NCBI GenBank assembly: GCA_023627715.1
Contig: JAMAHW010000013.1
Coordinates: 248,001 to 312,000, forward strand
From: Periconia sp. R9002
Lineage: Eukaryota; Ascomycota; Dothideomycetes; Pleosporales; Periconiaceae
Reading direction: 5' to 3'
DNA length: 64,000 bases
The translations under genes were made by a program, and so were the position numbers. Within the stretch, counting starts at the first letter, position 1. Every line of letters begins with the position of its first letter. The notes under the pieces are model-generated. The model made no database searches. It was given only the letters and a program-made list of their open reading frames with translations, and had not been told where the DNA came from. Of the stretch, positions 35,040-45,908 are shown in pieces.

Positions 35040-35966
35040 ATGATCGCCTTCAAACGCACAAACAGCGCGCTCAACATCAACCCCCATCCCGGCGTATCCT
35101 CAGCCCTCTCCGTTCACGGCTCAGACTTCCTGTGGGCTGTAACCGGCATCTACATTGTATCTTTCGTAAGTGATTCCTCCTCAGTGCCCAACCTTCATAC
35201 ACCATCCACCTCATTCTCGAATTCAAGCCTTCTCACCACATACTCCCAGCTCGCCCTCCTGACCCTCTGCTTCACCGCCCCCGAAAGCAACCGCACCTTC
35301 CACTACCTCTTTACCTGCGCGCTCCTCGCGGGCAGCGTATCCTACTTCTCACAAGCTTCTGACCTGGGGTGGTACCCCGTCCCCCAACCAAACTCAAACA
35401 ACACACATCAAATTTTCTGGCCCAAATACGCCAACTGGGCCATCTCGTTCCCTTCCGTTGCCCTCGCTCTCGGTCTTCTTTCCGATGTCTCCTGGACCAC
35501 GATCTTCACAAACATCTTCATCTGTTTGCTGTGGGTAGTCACGTACCTTGTCGGCGCGTACACTGCTACGGTATACAAGTGGGGCTTCTTCACGTTTGGG
35601 ACGTTCGCGTGGGTTATACTTGCCATGAGTACATTGAACGAGAGTCGCGAGGCGGCGCAGAGGAAGGGGATCACGAGGGATTATATGATTCTTGCGGTGA
35701 TTGCGAATGTGTGTTGGGTTTTGTATCCAGTTGCGTGGGGGTTGACGGATGGTGGGGCTGTTGTTAATGTTAACGGCGGCGCTATCTTCTTCGGTATCCT
35801 GGATATCGTGCTGGTTCCTTTCCTCGGCTTGGTCTTAATGTTTCTGTCGCGTAGCTGGAACTTTGCGCACTTGAATCTCAACCTGAGTGAGTCGAGGAGC
35901 AGATGGCGTGCTGATGGTGAGGGGAACGGAAAGGTCCGTGAAACGGAAGGGGGTATTGTGACCTGA
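35040..35966 (+). CDS. Opsin-related protein (bacteriorhodopsin-like family, Hsp30/Yro2/ORP group), no retinal lysine
   Basis: 280-aa seven-helix membrane protein from exons 35040-35165 and 35250-35966. The intron (84 nt, GTAAGT...CCCAG) splits helix A/B and has no in-frame stop. Microbial-rhodopsin marks remain: helix C region WPKYANWAISFPSVAL, helix D/E (WTTIFTNIFICLLWVVTYLV), and helix G GILDIVLVPFLGLVL. At the place where light-sensing members have the Schiff-base Lys (DxxAK), this protein has Val231. It therefore belongs with the opsin-related chaperone-like proteins (Hsp30/Yro2 type) that bind no retinal and are induced by stress in other fungi. The start is the ATG at 35040; an in-frame TTG upstream is not used. 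The tail is polar (ESRSRWRADGEGNGK). Confidence 0.9.
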   Translation: MIAFKRTNSALNINPHPGVSSALSVHGSDFLWAVTGIYIVSFVSDSSSVPNLHTPSTSFSNSSLLTTYSQLALLTLCFTAPESNRTFHYLFTCALLAGSVSYFSQASDLGWYPVPQPNSNNTHQIFWPKYANWAISFPSVALALGLLSDVSWTTIFTNIFICLLWVVTYLVGAYTATVYKWGFFTFGTFAWVILAMSTLNESREAAQRKGITRDYMILAVIANVCWVLYPVAWGLTDGGAVVNVNGGAIFFGILDIVLVPFLGLVLMFLSRSWNFAHLNLNLSESRSRWRADGEGNGKVRETEGGIVT

Positions 35967-36697
35967 ATGGTTCATCCATAGTGATCACGCGCAGTACTTG
36001 AGATGGAGGATTTATGTCGCCTAGTTAAGCCTAGGGGACCGAAGCGGAGCATTTGAATACTGGATAGTAGCAGAATGGGGTCGCTTAGTGCCGATTAGCG
36101 GTTCTTTCTATAGCCTGCTAGTTTTAATCTCTTTTTTTACTTCATTATTCTGAATCAGTCTCTCTAAGATGTACCCGATCTTCGGTCTTGAGAAAGATCT
36201 GTTCCGATCGGAATTATGACTCTGTTCATAGTAGGGGCGGTTGCCATGAGCGGGAAATTAGGATCGGATAAACGCGATGTCGAACAGTGGCCTTTCAGCT
36301 CGTATGGCTTTTTTATCTGGTATCTTAATCCCATAAATCATGCCTAATAATTCGTTCTTTTGGTTTGAAGGAACTACTTGAGGTTGGAGCGTTTATCGTG
36401 ATCTGTAAGGCGTAGCATAAATAGCTATGCTACTAAAAACACATTAAACTAGCATTGATGTTTCTCCTTACCTATGCGTACATTTAAGCTATTAATGGGG
36501 CTACCCTTGATGAGCCAAATAAACCTAAAATGATGCTGTGGTTTAGGGGAGTGCCTTCAACCTAAGAACACCGTTACCATCGTTTCGAAAGCCGTAAGGC
36601 CAATACAGCAAAACCACTCTCAGTAAAGTCCAGTATACGCTATACAACCCAATGCTAGGTTTTAATACTAGGCAAAAGATTATAAGTCCTCTAGAGC
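35967..36697. other. Convergent intergenic region opsin-related gene / polymerase eta
   Basis: Mixed sequence, moderately AT-rich after 36100. An imperfect palindrome TAGCATAAATAGCTATGCTA lies near 36413-36432 and could be a remnant of a small inverted-repeat element. No gene. Confidence 0.4.
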
Positions 36698-38890
36698 CTA
36701 CTGTCGCCCAAAGGCTAATTTAACCTGACCCTTCTCTACACGCTGGTTATTGACACTTTTCCGATCACTACCACTACCAGGGGGTCTCCCGCGGCCTCTA
36801 GACGGCTTCGGGGTAATTGAAGTCTTTCTAGCAGCAGTAACAGGTACATGTTGGGCTCGCTCTTGATGGCGCATCTCCTTGGATAGGTCGATCGCATAGT
36901 GGTAGTCAGTGTGCTCGGATTTGTCTGTGGCAGGAAGATGCATATTGCATTTGTCACAGAAATAGCTTTCAGTTCCACGTTGAGGGAGCGTGGGTGGAGA
37001 ATATGTGTTTGGTTTTGGCGATTGTGGTCGCGTGATTGTGCGGTATGTGTCATGGTGAATTCCTTCGCTTTGCGGTTGTGCTGAGGGAGGTATGCCGGCT
37101 TGCCATGCATTAGTAGTGGATGGAGTATACACTTGTGGAGGTGATGTGGAACGTTGATTTGGCATCTGTATTTCTTGACATGAGTTTTCTGCTGCAGACG
37201 TTCCGGGTTCGGCATCGTCTTGTTCTTCCGCGTCCACTTCATGACCAGCGTTTGTGGATGCTTGGTGAGCTCTCAAAATCTCCCTGGCGGTGTCGAAATC
37301 GTTTTTCTCCTTACTCGGTGGCCCAAAGAAGTTCTTGATATTGCGTTTCACACGTCGCTTTTTAGCCGGAGGTTCGCCGAAACCGATACTGGAACGACCT
37401 GATGAGAGCATAGCTTTTGCTTCGTCACCTCTGACGAGGAAACTCCCGATTCCTTTATTGTTTGTAATGCCATCTTCAAAACCACCAACGCTGAGAGATA
37501 GATTGGCACACGGCCATGCCCTACCATCCACAACAATCTGAGCGAGTAGATTCTTTGCTAGCTCAAACAGTACAGCCTCCGAAAGAGGTTTCCCTTGAGG
37601 GACGGGACTTCCACGGCTCCGCGTTTGTGTTCCTTGACGGTGATGCAGGGTGATAGTCCTTGGCCTCCTCTTGTTCTCCAACACACCTTCTTCTACGCAC
37701 CTCGAAAATATATCGGCCACGAATATGCGCAACCATCGGATTCCTTGCTCGAATGAATTGATAGCAGGGCGAAACGACTTTGCTGAGAGCATACTCTTGA
37801 TTTGGGTTCGCGGATTGACCTCACTATTATCTTCACCTCGGATTATACTATGCAGCCATGATCCTGTATCGTCACCCAGCCTCTTTAATTGCTCCAAGGG
37901 TTGCTCCAGTAGCTCTTTGACCTTATCCGTACCAAACAGAGCCACAGCCTCGTCCCCTAATTTCCCGCCCAACATGCGAATCTTGGTGAACTTCATATCG
38001 CTCAGGAAATGCTTGATAGCGCGACTTCTGATGACGGTCTGCTGGTTGGGTTTCTTATATCCAGACCCTAATTTCGCTATCATCTTGTTTTTTGCGATCC
38101 CCCCCGAACAAGTGTACCCAAGCTGCTCTTTTACCTGCGCTCGAACCTCGCGCACAATTTCCGAAGCGATGGCCACGCACACATCATCCCAATCCGGATC
38201 TTCTACCTCGGAGTCTTCCTCCCCTGTGTCTACTAAAGCGTCTGCCTTCCAGTCTAATACGGTAGTGGGCACCTTGGGCAGATACTCGCTCGGATCATTA
38301 TACGGTGGGGGGCCTCTCAATTCAGGGTATCGCTCCATAAGAATAGTGTGAACCTGTGCACTCAGGTCCAAAAAGACCTCGTCAATACTCGCCTTTTCGA
38401 CGCGCTGCTCCTGTTCCGGCAATGCTTCTTTTATACATTTCAAGATTTTTCTGCTCTCGGTCCGGTATGGGTCCAGCGACACCTTGTGCGTTGCGATGTG
38501 CTTGAATGCTTCCTCATGGTACGCCCACTTCTCCTCACCCTCTTTCCACGTCGCCACATGCTGCAGGATGAGATCGGGGCATGCTTTGAGCGCTTCGGTA
38601 CTGGTCATATGCCGGTTTATGCCGTACTCTCGAGCAGGGTAGTTTACTGCTATCAAAGATTGCCACTGTATTACACCGAGAGGTATGGTAGGGTCGATGC
38701 CGAGACGTATAGTTTCACATTGTGCGTAGAAGGCGTCAAGGTCTACGTGTGCGATTACGCGGAGAGGGGTCTGCGGGCTGTAAGACTTAAGCTGGTGGAG
38801 CTGTCGGTATGTGAATCGCGATTTGGGTGTATTTCGGGAGAAGGCAACGGAGAGCTGGGATGAGGCGAAGGAAGGGCTCTGCGAAGACAT
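36698..38890 (-). CDS. rad30: DNA polymerase eta (Y-family translesion polymerase, Rad30 orthologue)
   Basis: 730-aa intronless Y-family polymerase that bypasses UV photoproducts at stalled forks. Catalytic acidic residues are in AHVDLDAFYAQCE (Asp50, Asp52) and in SIDEVFLD (Asp170, Glu171). The fingers carry VNYPAREYGINRHMT, the eta-type YxxR motif. The helix-hairpin region is YTCSGGIAKNKMIAKLGSGY (260-279). The C-terminal regulatory part has an NLS (KKRRVKR, 510-516) next to RNIKNFF (516-522, PIP-like), an AT-hook-like RGRGRPPG near 700, and a UBZ zinc finger with Cys645, Cys648, His660 and His664 for ubiquitinated PCNA. It ends with GQVKLAF, a second weak PIP-like motif. Convergent with the opsin-related gene. 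The full-length eta fold makes the call secure. Confidence 0.97.
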   Translation of the reverse strand: MSSQSPSFASSQLSVAFSRNTPKSRFTYRQLHQLKSYSPQTPLRVIAHVDLDAFYAQCETIRLGIDPTIPLGVIQWQSLIAVNYPAREYGINRHMTSTEALKACPDLILQHVATWKEGEEKWAYHEEAFKHIATHKVSLDPYRTESRKILKCIKEALPEQEQRVEKASIDEVFLDLSAQVHTILMERYPELRGPPPYNDPSEYLPKVPTTVLDWKADALVDTGEEDSEVEDPDWDDVCVAIASEIVREVRAQVKEQLGYTCSGGIAKNKMIAKLGSGYKKPNQQTVIRSRAIKHFLSDMKFTKIRMLGGKLGDEAVALFGTDKVKELLEQPLEQLKRLGDDTGSWLHSIIRGEDNSEVNPRTQIKSMLSAKSFRPAINSFEQGIRWLRIFVADIFSRCVEEGVLENKRRPRTITLHHRQGTQTRSRGSPVPQGKPLSEAVLFELAKNLLAQIVVDGRAWPCANLSLSVGGFEDGITNNKGIGSFLVRGDEAKAMLSSGRSSIGFGEPPAKKRRVKRNIKNFFGPPSKEKNDFDTAREILRAHQASTNAGHEVDAEEQDDAEPGTSAAENSCQEIQMPNQRSTSPPQVYTPSTTNAWQAGIPPSAQPQSEGIHHDTYRTITRPQSPKPNTYSPPTLPQRGTESYFCDKCNMHLPATDKSEHTDYHYAIDLSKEMRHQERAQHVPVTAARKTSITPKPSRGRGRPPGSGSDRKSVNNQRVEKGQVKLAFGRQ

Positions 38891-41168
38891 GGCATTTGCA
38901 GTACTATATCATGTTTGATGCAAGTGTAGCCAAGCGGGGGATTGTGGGATCGTGAGGATCGCGGGTCTTTGACGCGTCGAATTTAGTGGCGCGTGGTCCC
39001 GAGATCTCGCGCCACTAGGCCAATTCTAAGCTCTCTGGAGATCGCTCTAGCTCTTTCGGGCCTGCCTTGCCTTTCTCTACACGTACTTGGGTATCCCCCC
39101 TCCCCCCGTCCTTTCAACCTCGGAAGAATTACCTTCACGGCAAGATTTACTATACCTAGACGCATCATCTTCAGCATTCATCTATTTACTTAAATACATA
39201 CCTATTGCATACAAATGGTAGATAGGTACAATGGACCTCACCCATGCATCCATGTACTACATACAGTTGCAACGGGTACGATGAATCCCTCCCGTAAACG
39301 GCCCGATTGTCTGTTCTCATTCCACCCTTGCCCAACGATGCAAAGCTGCCCATCAATGATCGTTGCCCACTTCTCACGTCATATCCATCCTGCAAAACCG
39401 TCTTCCAGGCACCCGACGGACCAGTAGTTGATGGTAGCGATGCTGGCTGGCTGTTGCCGCACCATACACGATTATCGAGGGTATGTGACTGACAAAAGGG
39501 GAATTTACATCACGGAAGCTTCAGTGCTGGGCAGATGGACCATGCCCAAAATCTTTGGGTTTCCCGAAATCTATGATCCTGCAGTGGTGTGGCGGCGGGC
39601 CGCAACAACGTGCGCGCTTGACCGATGATCGACTCACCGCACAAAAGCCCGAAGCAACGAGTGATGAGCAGTAATAAACGGCGCGCATATCAAAGACTGT
39701 GGCTCCGGATGGTTGGATGCTGCATGTGAAACTTACAGATAGACGCGCAGTCGGCGACTATACAGGAGCGGACGCAAAATGTTTGTTGCTCTGTGCCCTC
39801 GTCGTGGCACGCACCCAACCCACTTGCTGTTACCAAGGTGCACGGCAGTGACCTGCAAAGACTGCACCTAGAATACGATAGAAGGGGAGCATGTTCAAGA
39901 GAACACCGCACATCATACGTGGCCCTTCGCTTGCGTTCATGCGAGTCATTGCCACCTGCATCGGGGCTATTGAAGCCTAAAGTACGCATTGCATATCCCC
40001 CTTGTGTGAAGGAGATGCGATGCAGAGCAGAGCAATATTGATTACCATGCGACCCAAAAAGCTTTCGGATCTGCAATTCTCTCCCATTACCAGATACCTG
40101 TTTGATTGGTCCACAGAGTAAAAAGTTCAAAGGGAACACCACTTGAAATGAATGCGTGGGGTGTTGGATGGAAATGGTACGCGCGGGAGCGCTCTGGAAC
40201 ACCATCATCTCGGCTCAAGATCTCGCAAAGTTGACATTTCATCGACGGAACAATCCCCGACAAAATGCGATATACTTATTCCCCCAGTCCGGAACAAGGT
40301 ATTTGTTATCAATAAAATCCCATAGTTTGGTTAGATTGATTCAGTTGCGTGGGGCATTTCGGGATCAAGGCCAACAGAAATATGGCGTCATCCTAGATGA
40401 GCACTGCGAGGGTGGCAGTAGGGGTGCAATCTCATCAGGAAAGTTGCAAGCACTGTGAACGTGAATGAAACATCATTAGGCATATAGATTTTCGTCGTAT
40501 CCACCATCTCTCGCTCGCTATGCAAAGATCAAACGGCCATCCCGGTCCTCATCGTGGAGATCGTGAGCGGAAAGATATGTACATAGAGAAGTTCGTTGAT
40601 GCGTCAATACCCCTGATGCAATTGGGAGGAATGGAAAGCGGTCCGGCATGAAAAACACTGGATCTTGATAGTGACACACAAAGGCAAATTTTGTAAGAGC
40701 AAAGAAAAGCAAGAGAGGTTAAAGAAATCGTGGCCAGAATTACAACCAGAAACTCCGCGCTACACCGATATCCTTGAACACTAGGCGAGCGACGGCAACA
40801 AACTCCGGAGGCCTGAAAAGCCTAGCCTTATCCGTACACACGACGGTCCGCCATTGGGAAAGTACGGATGTGTAACAACTATAAGATGATTCAACATGAG
40901 GTGGATATGGCTAGAGCGCATCAAATGGTGGGTGAAGGAAGCACTGCGGGATGGCTTGAGATGGCAGTAGTGGCAAAATGGCGATCTCCGTGGCTCCATG
41001 TTCTCCAAAGGGTCCTGTGAAAACGGAGGCATCTTCGATATACTAGCAAGCAAGACAAACAGTGGAACGATTGGGAATCCATATCTGACTGGTGCAGACA
41101 ATTATGGGTATCTCCGGGTACGGTAAAATAACGGAGGAATAAGTGGGTATACCTGGCGGCCTTGAAAT
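38891..41168. other. Gene-free interval between polymerase eta and the RfeG-like gene
   Basis: 2.3 kb in which no frame shows a recognised domain. The first ~200 nt hold the polymerase promoter. The longest frames (e.g. 39690-40208 minus) have biased composition and no conserved motif. Confidence 0.4.
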
Positions 41169-42273
41169 CTACCCCTGGGCAATGATAACAACCTCTGATA
41201 ATGGAAAACGGAAAATAAAAATCAGTTGGTGATGTTTTCACTCCGATTTCAATTACCTCTTCGACGCTGTGGCGGCGGTTGTTGTTGCTGCTGCTGCTGC
41301 GGCAGAGGGTATTCTGTTGATACGAGCGGTTAGTGGTGCACCATGAGAGCTCATATATGATACTTACGACGTCCATCAGAGGCGTAATAATACCCAGGTG
41401 CAGCTTGAGGAACACTAGTAGTGCTTAGCGATATACATGGAATGGCTGGTCGAGATAACCAAAATACCTGGGCTGTGGAGTAGCGTATTGAGTCGGTTGC
41501 GTGGGACGGCCATAGGGATCCGGTGCCGGTTGGGAGTAGGAATATGTGGGTTGCGTGGCAGTGTAGCCCGGGTAGTCGGCTCTCACAGATGGTGTCTGGC
41601 CGTAACTAGCGTAAGGATCCGTCCTGGGCTGGGTGTGCGCTGGATGCGTTGGTGGATGCTGGCTATAGGTCTGGTGGGAGGGATATGATGGGGTGGGGGT
41701 TGTGGTGTAATGCGGTGATTCACTCGTGGCTCCATAGGTTGATCTTGAGGATGCCGCGTAACCCTCGGAGGGGCCATGGTATTGCCGGGAGGCATGAGTT
41801 TGGGAATCTTGATAGGCTACTAAAGACGCGTCAGGTTGTCTTGATACCTTTGGCTCTCGAACTAGAGAACTACCTCCGCTCCCATGTCCTCGCTGACTGC
41901 CGTCTTTTTCGGCTCTCCAGCGCTGTGAATCCAGCTTCAAATCCTGAATCATTTGCTATCCGCTCCGTCAGCTTGAGTAACTTTCGCACGTGCGACACAA
42001 ATCGTGTAGAGCACAAGGTTGAGGACGTACCGAGGTGAGGGTGCGATATGCTGTTATCCAATAACCTGGTCGGCCCTGTGTTGTTGTTAGAAAACGAAGC
42101 GCGATGATGGTTTTGGACGGGTGGAGGGAGTAGCGCACCTCGTGGTCGCCAGAGCCAGTACCGGGCCTGACGAGTGCATCTGGTCCCAGATAGCGCTGGA
42201 TGTCGGCCGTGATGACCTCGCGGGCGATGCCCTCGCCGGGGACGAACCACTGATTCATCCGCATCTGCGACAT
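41169..42273 (-). CDS. RfeG-like conserved fungal protein with Tyr/Pro/Gln-rich tail
   Basis: 265 aa from six exons: 42139-42273, 42031-42075, 41468-41955, 41368-41414, 41256/41257-41313 and 41169-41194. The N-terminal ~80 residues form a conserved domain (NQWFVPGEGIAREVITADIQ, then RYLGPDALVRPG, RPGYWITAYRTLTSQMIQDL) that I recall annotated in aspergilli as putative transcription factor RfeG; biochemical support is thin. After residue ~85 the protein is disordered and rich in Tyr, Pro, Ser, Thr and Gln (YPSHQTYSQHPP, PGYTATQPTYSYSQ), then a poly-Q run and an Arg-rich end. Very short exons of 45, 47, 57 and 26 nt are needed to keep the frame. The last two exons are less sure than the first three. 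Confidence 0.75.
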
Positions 42274-43694
42274 GATGGGCTGCTAGAGGTGAGTGTGTGG
42301 AGGCTGAAGGCAGAAAAAGAAAAATGACACTGATGTCAGTGATGGACAAAGCCAAGCAACACGAGCTAAGAAGGACAAGGAGGGTACTCAAGGCTCCCAA
42401 TATTGAACCAAGACCAGAACCGTCTGAACGGAAACAAAAAATGCAGGCTCCCGAGAGTGGACCAAAGGCTGGCTTGTACGTTGGCTTGTTTCTGGATCCA
42501 GGACAAAGTAGAGGCAACAGAAACGGGCAGAAGCGGGGGAGCCGTTAACCAATATACGGCACTTGGGGTGTGAGGTGTGGAGTGGGCTGGGCTACAGAGG
42601 CGTGATGAGCTGCGTGACTGCGGCCACCTGTTTGGGCAGAATGGTTGGGGAGGAAGGAGACGGGGGGAGCGATTCCAGGGGAGATGGACCTGAGAGATTC
42701 CTGAGATGGGTCTCGTGGGGATTCCTAATGGTTTCCAACGGCGGACAAATGGTGGTGTCAATGGTGGACCTTTCACAAGGTACCGGGAGGACAATCCACA
42801 GTAGCCAGGGCGGGAAAGGTGCTGGGGGATCCAAGGACCAACACGGGCGAAGGGGTTAAAGATACCAGGTAAGGTAGCAAGCAGGCGGGAAGGGAAAGAA
42901 AGCGAGGGATGGAGGATGGGTGAGGCTCTATGGAAAGAGCAGCGCAGGCAGCAGGAGACGGCGGGGAGGAGAAGAAGGCCGGGCCAGGATGGGGATGCGG
43001 GGCGACGATTGGGCCAGAGGACTGCACGTCAGGCGGTCGGGCAGCAAAGCAAGCACAAGGTGATGCGTGGGTGCGTTACCGAGGCGCGAGGGTGGTATAA
43101 ATGTATCTACAATATGCTGTGTATATATGGCGGGCGGCCACGGTACCATATACAACCACGGTAGGTACTATGCAAGTACTGTATGAGCTGTATATGATGT
43201 ATTGTATAGGCTGCGGGCGTGTGCCTGATTGGGGCGAGACGAGGCGAGATGAGGCGAGGCGAGGCGGGTGTGAGATGGGATGGAGATGGTGGAGAGGAGA
43301 AGAAGCAGAGTAGAGTCAGGAAGGCGAGGCAGGCGGGTGGGCTCCTTAAGTTAATAGCTAGAGAGAGGAAAGATGCAACAACAAAGAAGAGGTGGGACCA
43401 AAGAAAAGGCAGATCAGCGAGCCAGAGTGGATTTTTGGAGCGAGCGAGCGTTGGGAGCCGACCAGCCAGCCAGAATGGTTTCGTTTCGACACCAGTGAGT
43501 GGGCGGCGGCGGCTTTTTTGGTTTGGTTTGGGTAGCTATGGATACTTTGCCTGCCTACATACCCCTTCCTTACCTAGTGAGCTACGTAGCTACGTACGTA
43601 CTGTAGGTACAAAGATAGTTACGGTACACTTTTCCTTCCTCTCCCTCTCCTCGGGCAGCGAGCGAGCAAACAGTTTCTAGTTATGTACCTCCCT

Positions 43695-43726
43695 ATGGAT
43701 GGATGGATGGATGGATGGATGGATGG
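43695..43726. repeat. (ATGG)8 microsatellite
   Basis: Eight perfect tandem ATGG units. Confidence 0.95.
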
Positions 43727-43760
43727 GCGTCTAGTCTAGTCTAGCAAGCAATGGGGAGCC

Positions 43761-43792
43761 ACTGACTGACTGACTGACTGACTGACTGACTG
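43761..43792. repeat. (ACTG)8 microsatellite
   Basis: Eight perfect tandem ACTG units, 34 nt after the ATGG tract. Confidence 0.95.
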
Positions 43793-45908
43793 ACCAGCAG
43801 AAAAAAAAGGAAGCCCCTCGATGCGATAGGAGGATGGCGACAGTCATCCATGGCCCATCTACCTATGCGTTTGCCTATCCTCATCCCCTCATCCTCTCTC
43901 CACCGTCCATCTCTCTCTCTCCTTGCCTCCCTCCACCGCAGACGCCATCCAGAGTGGCGCGCGTTGGGCAGCGATGCCCGGACCCACCCGCCTTCCTGCC
44001 CCGCCGAGATGTCCGCTAGCCCACTTCGGGCTCCGGCTTGCCGCTTTTCCCCTTTGGACTTGCCCTTTCTTGGCGCTTGTGTCCCGTCCTGTCCCGTCCT
44101 GTCTTGTCTTCAAACAAGTCTCATCGCTCACCACCACCATCTACATATGTACCCCAATCTACTTGATGTAGTTATATCCATCACCAACGTCCCCTTGGCC
44201 TTTCCATACTACCTGGCTCTTCTGCATCTCATACACATTGCGCCCAATGCATTCGTACCTGCACTGCAGCTGTACATCCATACATGTACATCATACATAC
44301 AAGCCGATATCCCTACACAACCACCTCCCACAGTACCGCCATCGTCTTGGGCACAGCTGCATGCCCATGTCAGGTTCAGTATTTGGCCTTGTACCGTTCA
44401 AATCTAACAAGGACATCACAGCAGAAGAAGAAAAACTTCCCAGCCATTCTGCCCTTACTTGACTCTCCCGTGACATATGCCCTGCTACCCTTTTCTGAAC
44501 ATGATATCCCAGTCTTTGTAGCCGTGTTCCCTAGTCGTGGCATTTGCTAATTAGCTCGGAACCATGCCCTACTCCAGTCTTTCTTCACCGGTAGTTAGTT
44601 AACCATCCTCTACAGTCCCGCAACGCACAGGGTACACTACATACCTACTCCGTCCAATCCGACGGTAGACGTCGGGGTCGAACAGGTACTCTTTCGTTCT
44701 GTTCGTGGTGTGTAAAACCACTGAACTTTGCACCAACTCGCTCTCGTGGCTCACTCATCCTTTTCATCCACACACTGCTGTATACCCATTGGGCCGTGAG
44801 CCATGGTTCTAGATGACGAAGCTCTCGTAATCTCAAACGCATCGAGACCGTCATCGAGAGCAGGGAATCAAGCAACAACCAAAAAGCCAGAAAGATGAGT
44901 GGTAAAACGTCGGAGAGGTAGCCACCTACCAAGGCCAACCCGCCATCCTCCGTCGAAGCTAGTCAGGGGTCGGTGGTCTGGCTGGCCGGTCTGAATTAGA
45001 TCGCGATGACACTACATAGGTCCATGTACGGTATCCTCCAACTTGGACCAGAAGCAACCTTCCTACCTAGCAAACACTTCGTATACAATTCCCCCAGTGC
45101 CATCGTGCAATACAAACTACGTAGGCCGTTGTGCTGGGCGGGTAGATTACAGCGCACACACGCACCTATGCATTCGCACATGCACCTTTATAACCCCAAT
45201 TGCCGGTACAATAACCTGGCACCATGTAACTCTTTCAGCAATAGCTCTCCTCGCATGCATATGTAGCCATATATTAAAGGTGCCAGTCCAAATCACAACG
45301 CACATTATATGCAGTATTTGGTAGCCGGTTTCAAAGTCTTCTCAACAGTTAGCATCCAACGGTGAGAGAGTGAGATGGTCGTTTCATCCTACTCGGTACG
45401 CTATTACAACACCACATGTGTACATTACCCACTGGACCGACAGGCTCTGTCCCTAGGTACACAGATACATGGGTTGTGGTACCCGATGAACTTGAGCATT
45501 TCACAGCGAGATATGCCATCGCTTCACCCTGAAAGATGAGCAGCACACAAAAGTCTATGAATTAGATGTCTTCATCGGATGGCTTTTTGCATTCACTATC
45601 TATATCCACACGACCTAGCTTAGGGAAGAACCAGACGGGTCTGTGTCTGCCACGGCAAAGGCAATAGAAACACAATAACAGGAAAGGAAACCATTCAAAA
45701 CATCCTCTCGCAAAACAAATTGTAGGGGTATCTCGGTGGGTCATCATAAAGACAAACGCCATGAAAGGATTCAGTTATTATCCCACAAACCCCAAATACC
45801 CATAGAACACCGTCAAATTGAGGATTGAAACAAGATAAGAGAAAAGCAGGAAACAGTACAATAATAAAATAGACGGTCCACATCATCTACCTTCATCGAG
45901 ATGCATCG

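Larger units (their letters stand above)
42274..45908. other. 3.6-kb interval without a supportable gene
   Basis: Upstream region of the RfeG-like gene, then GC- and repeat-rich sequence: GAGGCGA repeats near 43230-43265, an ATGG tract, an ACTG tract, and CT-rich stretches. Many frames exist on both strands but all are compositionally odd and lack domains. No RNA gene recognised. Confidence 0.45.

Noticed and set aside
39690..40208. 172-codon minus-strand frame downstream of polymerase eta
   Set aside because: Mixed Cys/Ser/His composition without any motif, no splice extension, and no conserved-looking segment.
44645..44938. 97-codon minus-strand frame with a hydrophobic start
   Set aside because: Only one possible membrane segment, a repeat-rich neighbourhood and no homology recognised; not enough to call a gene.
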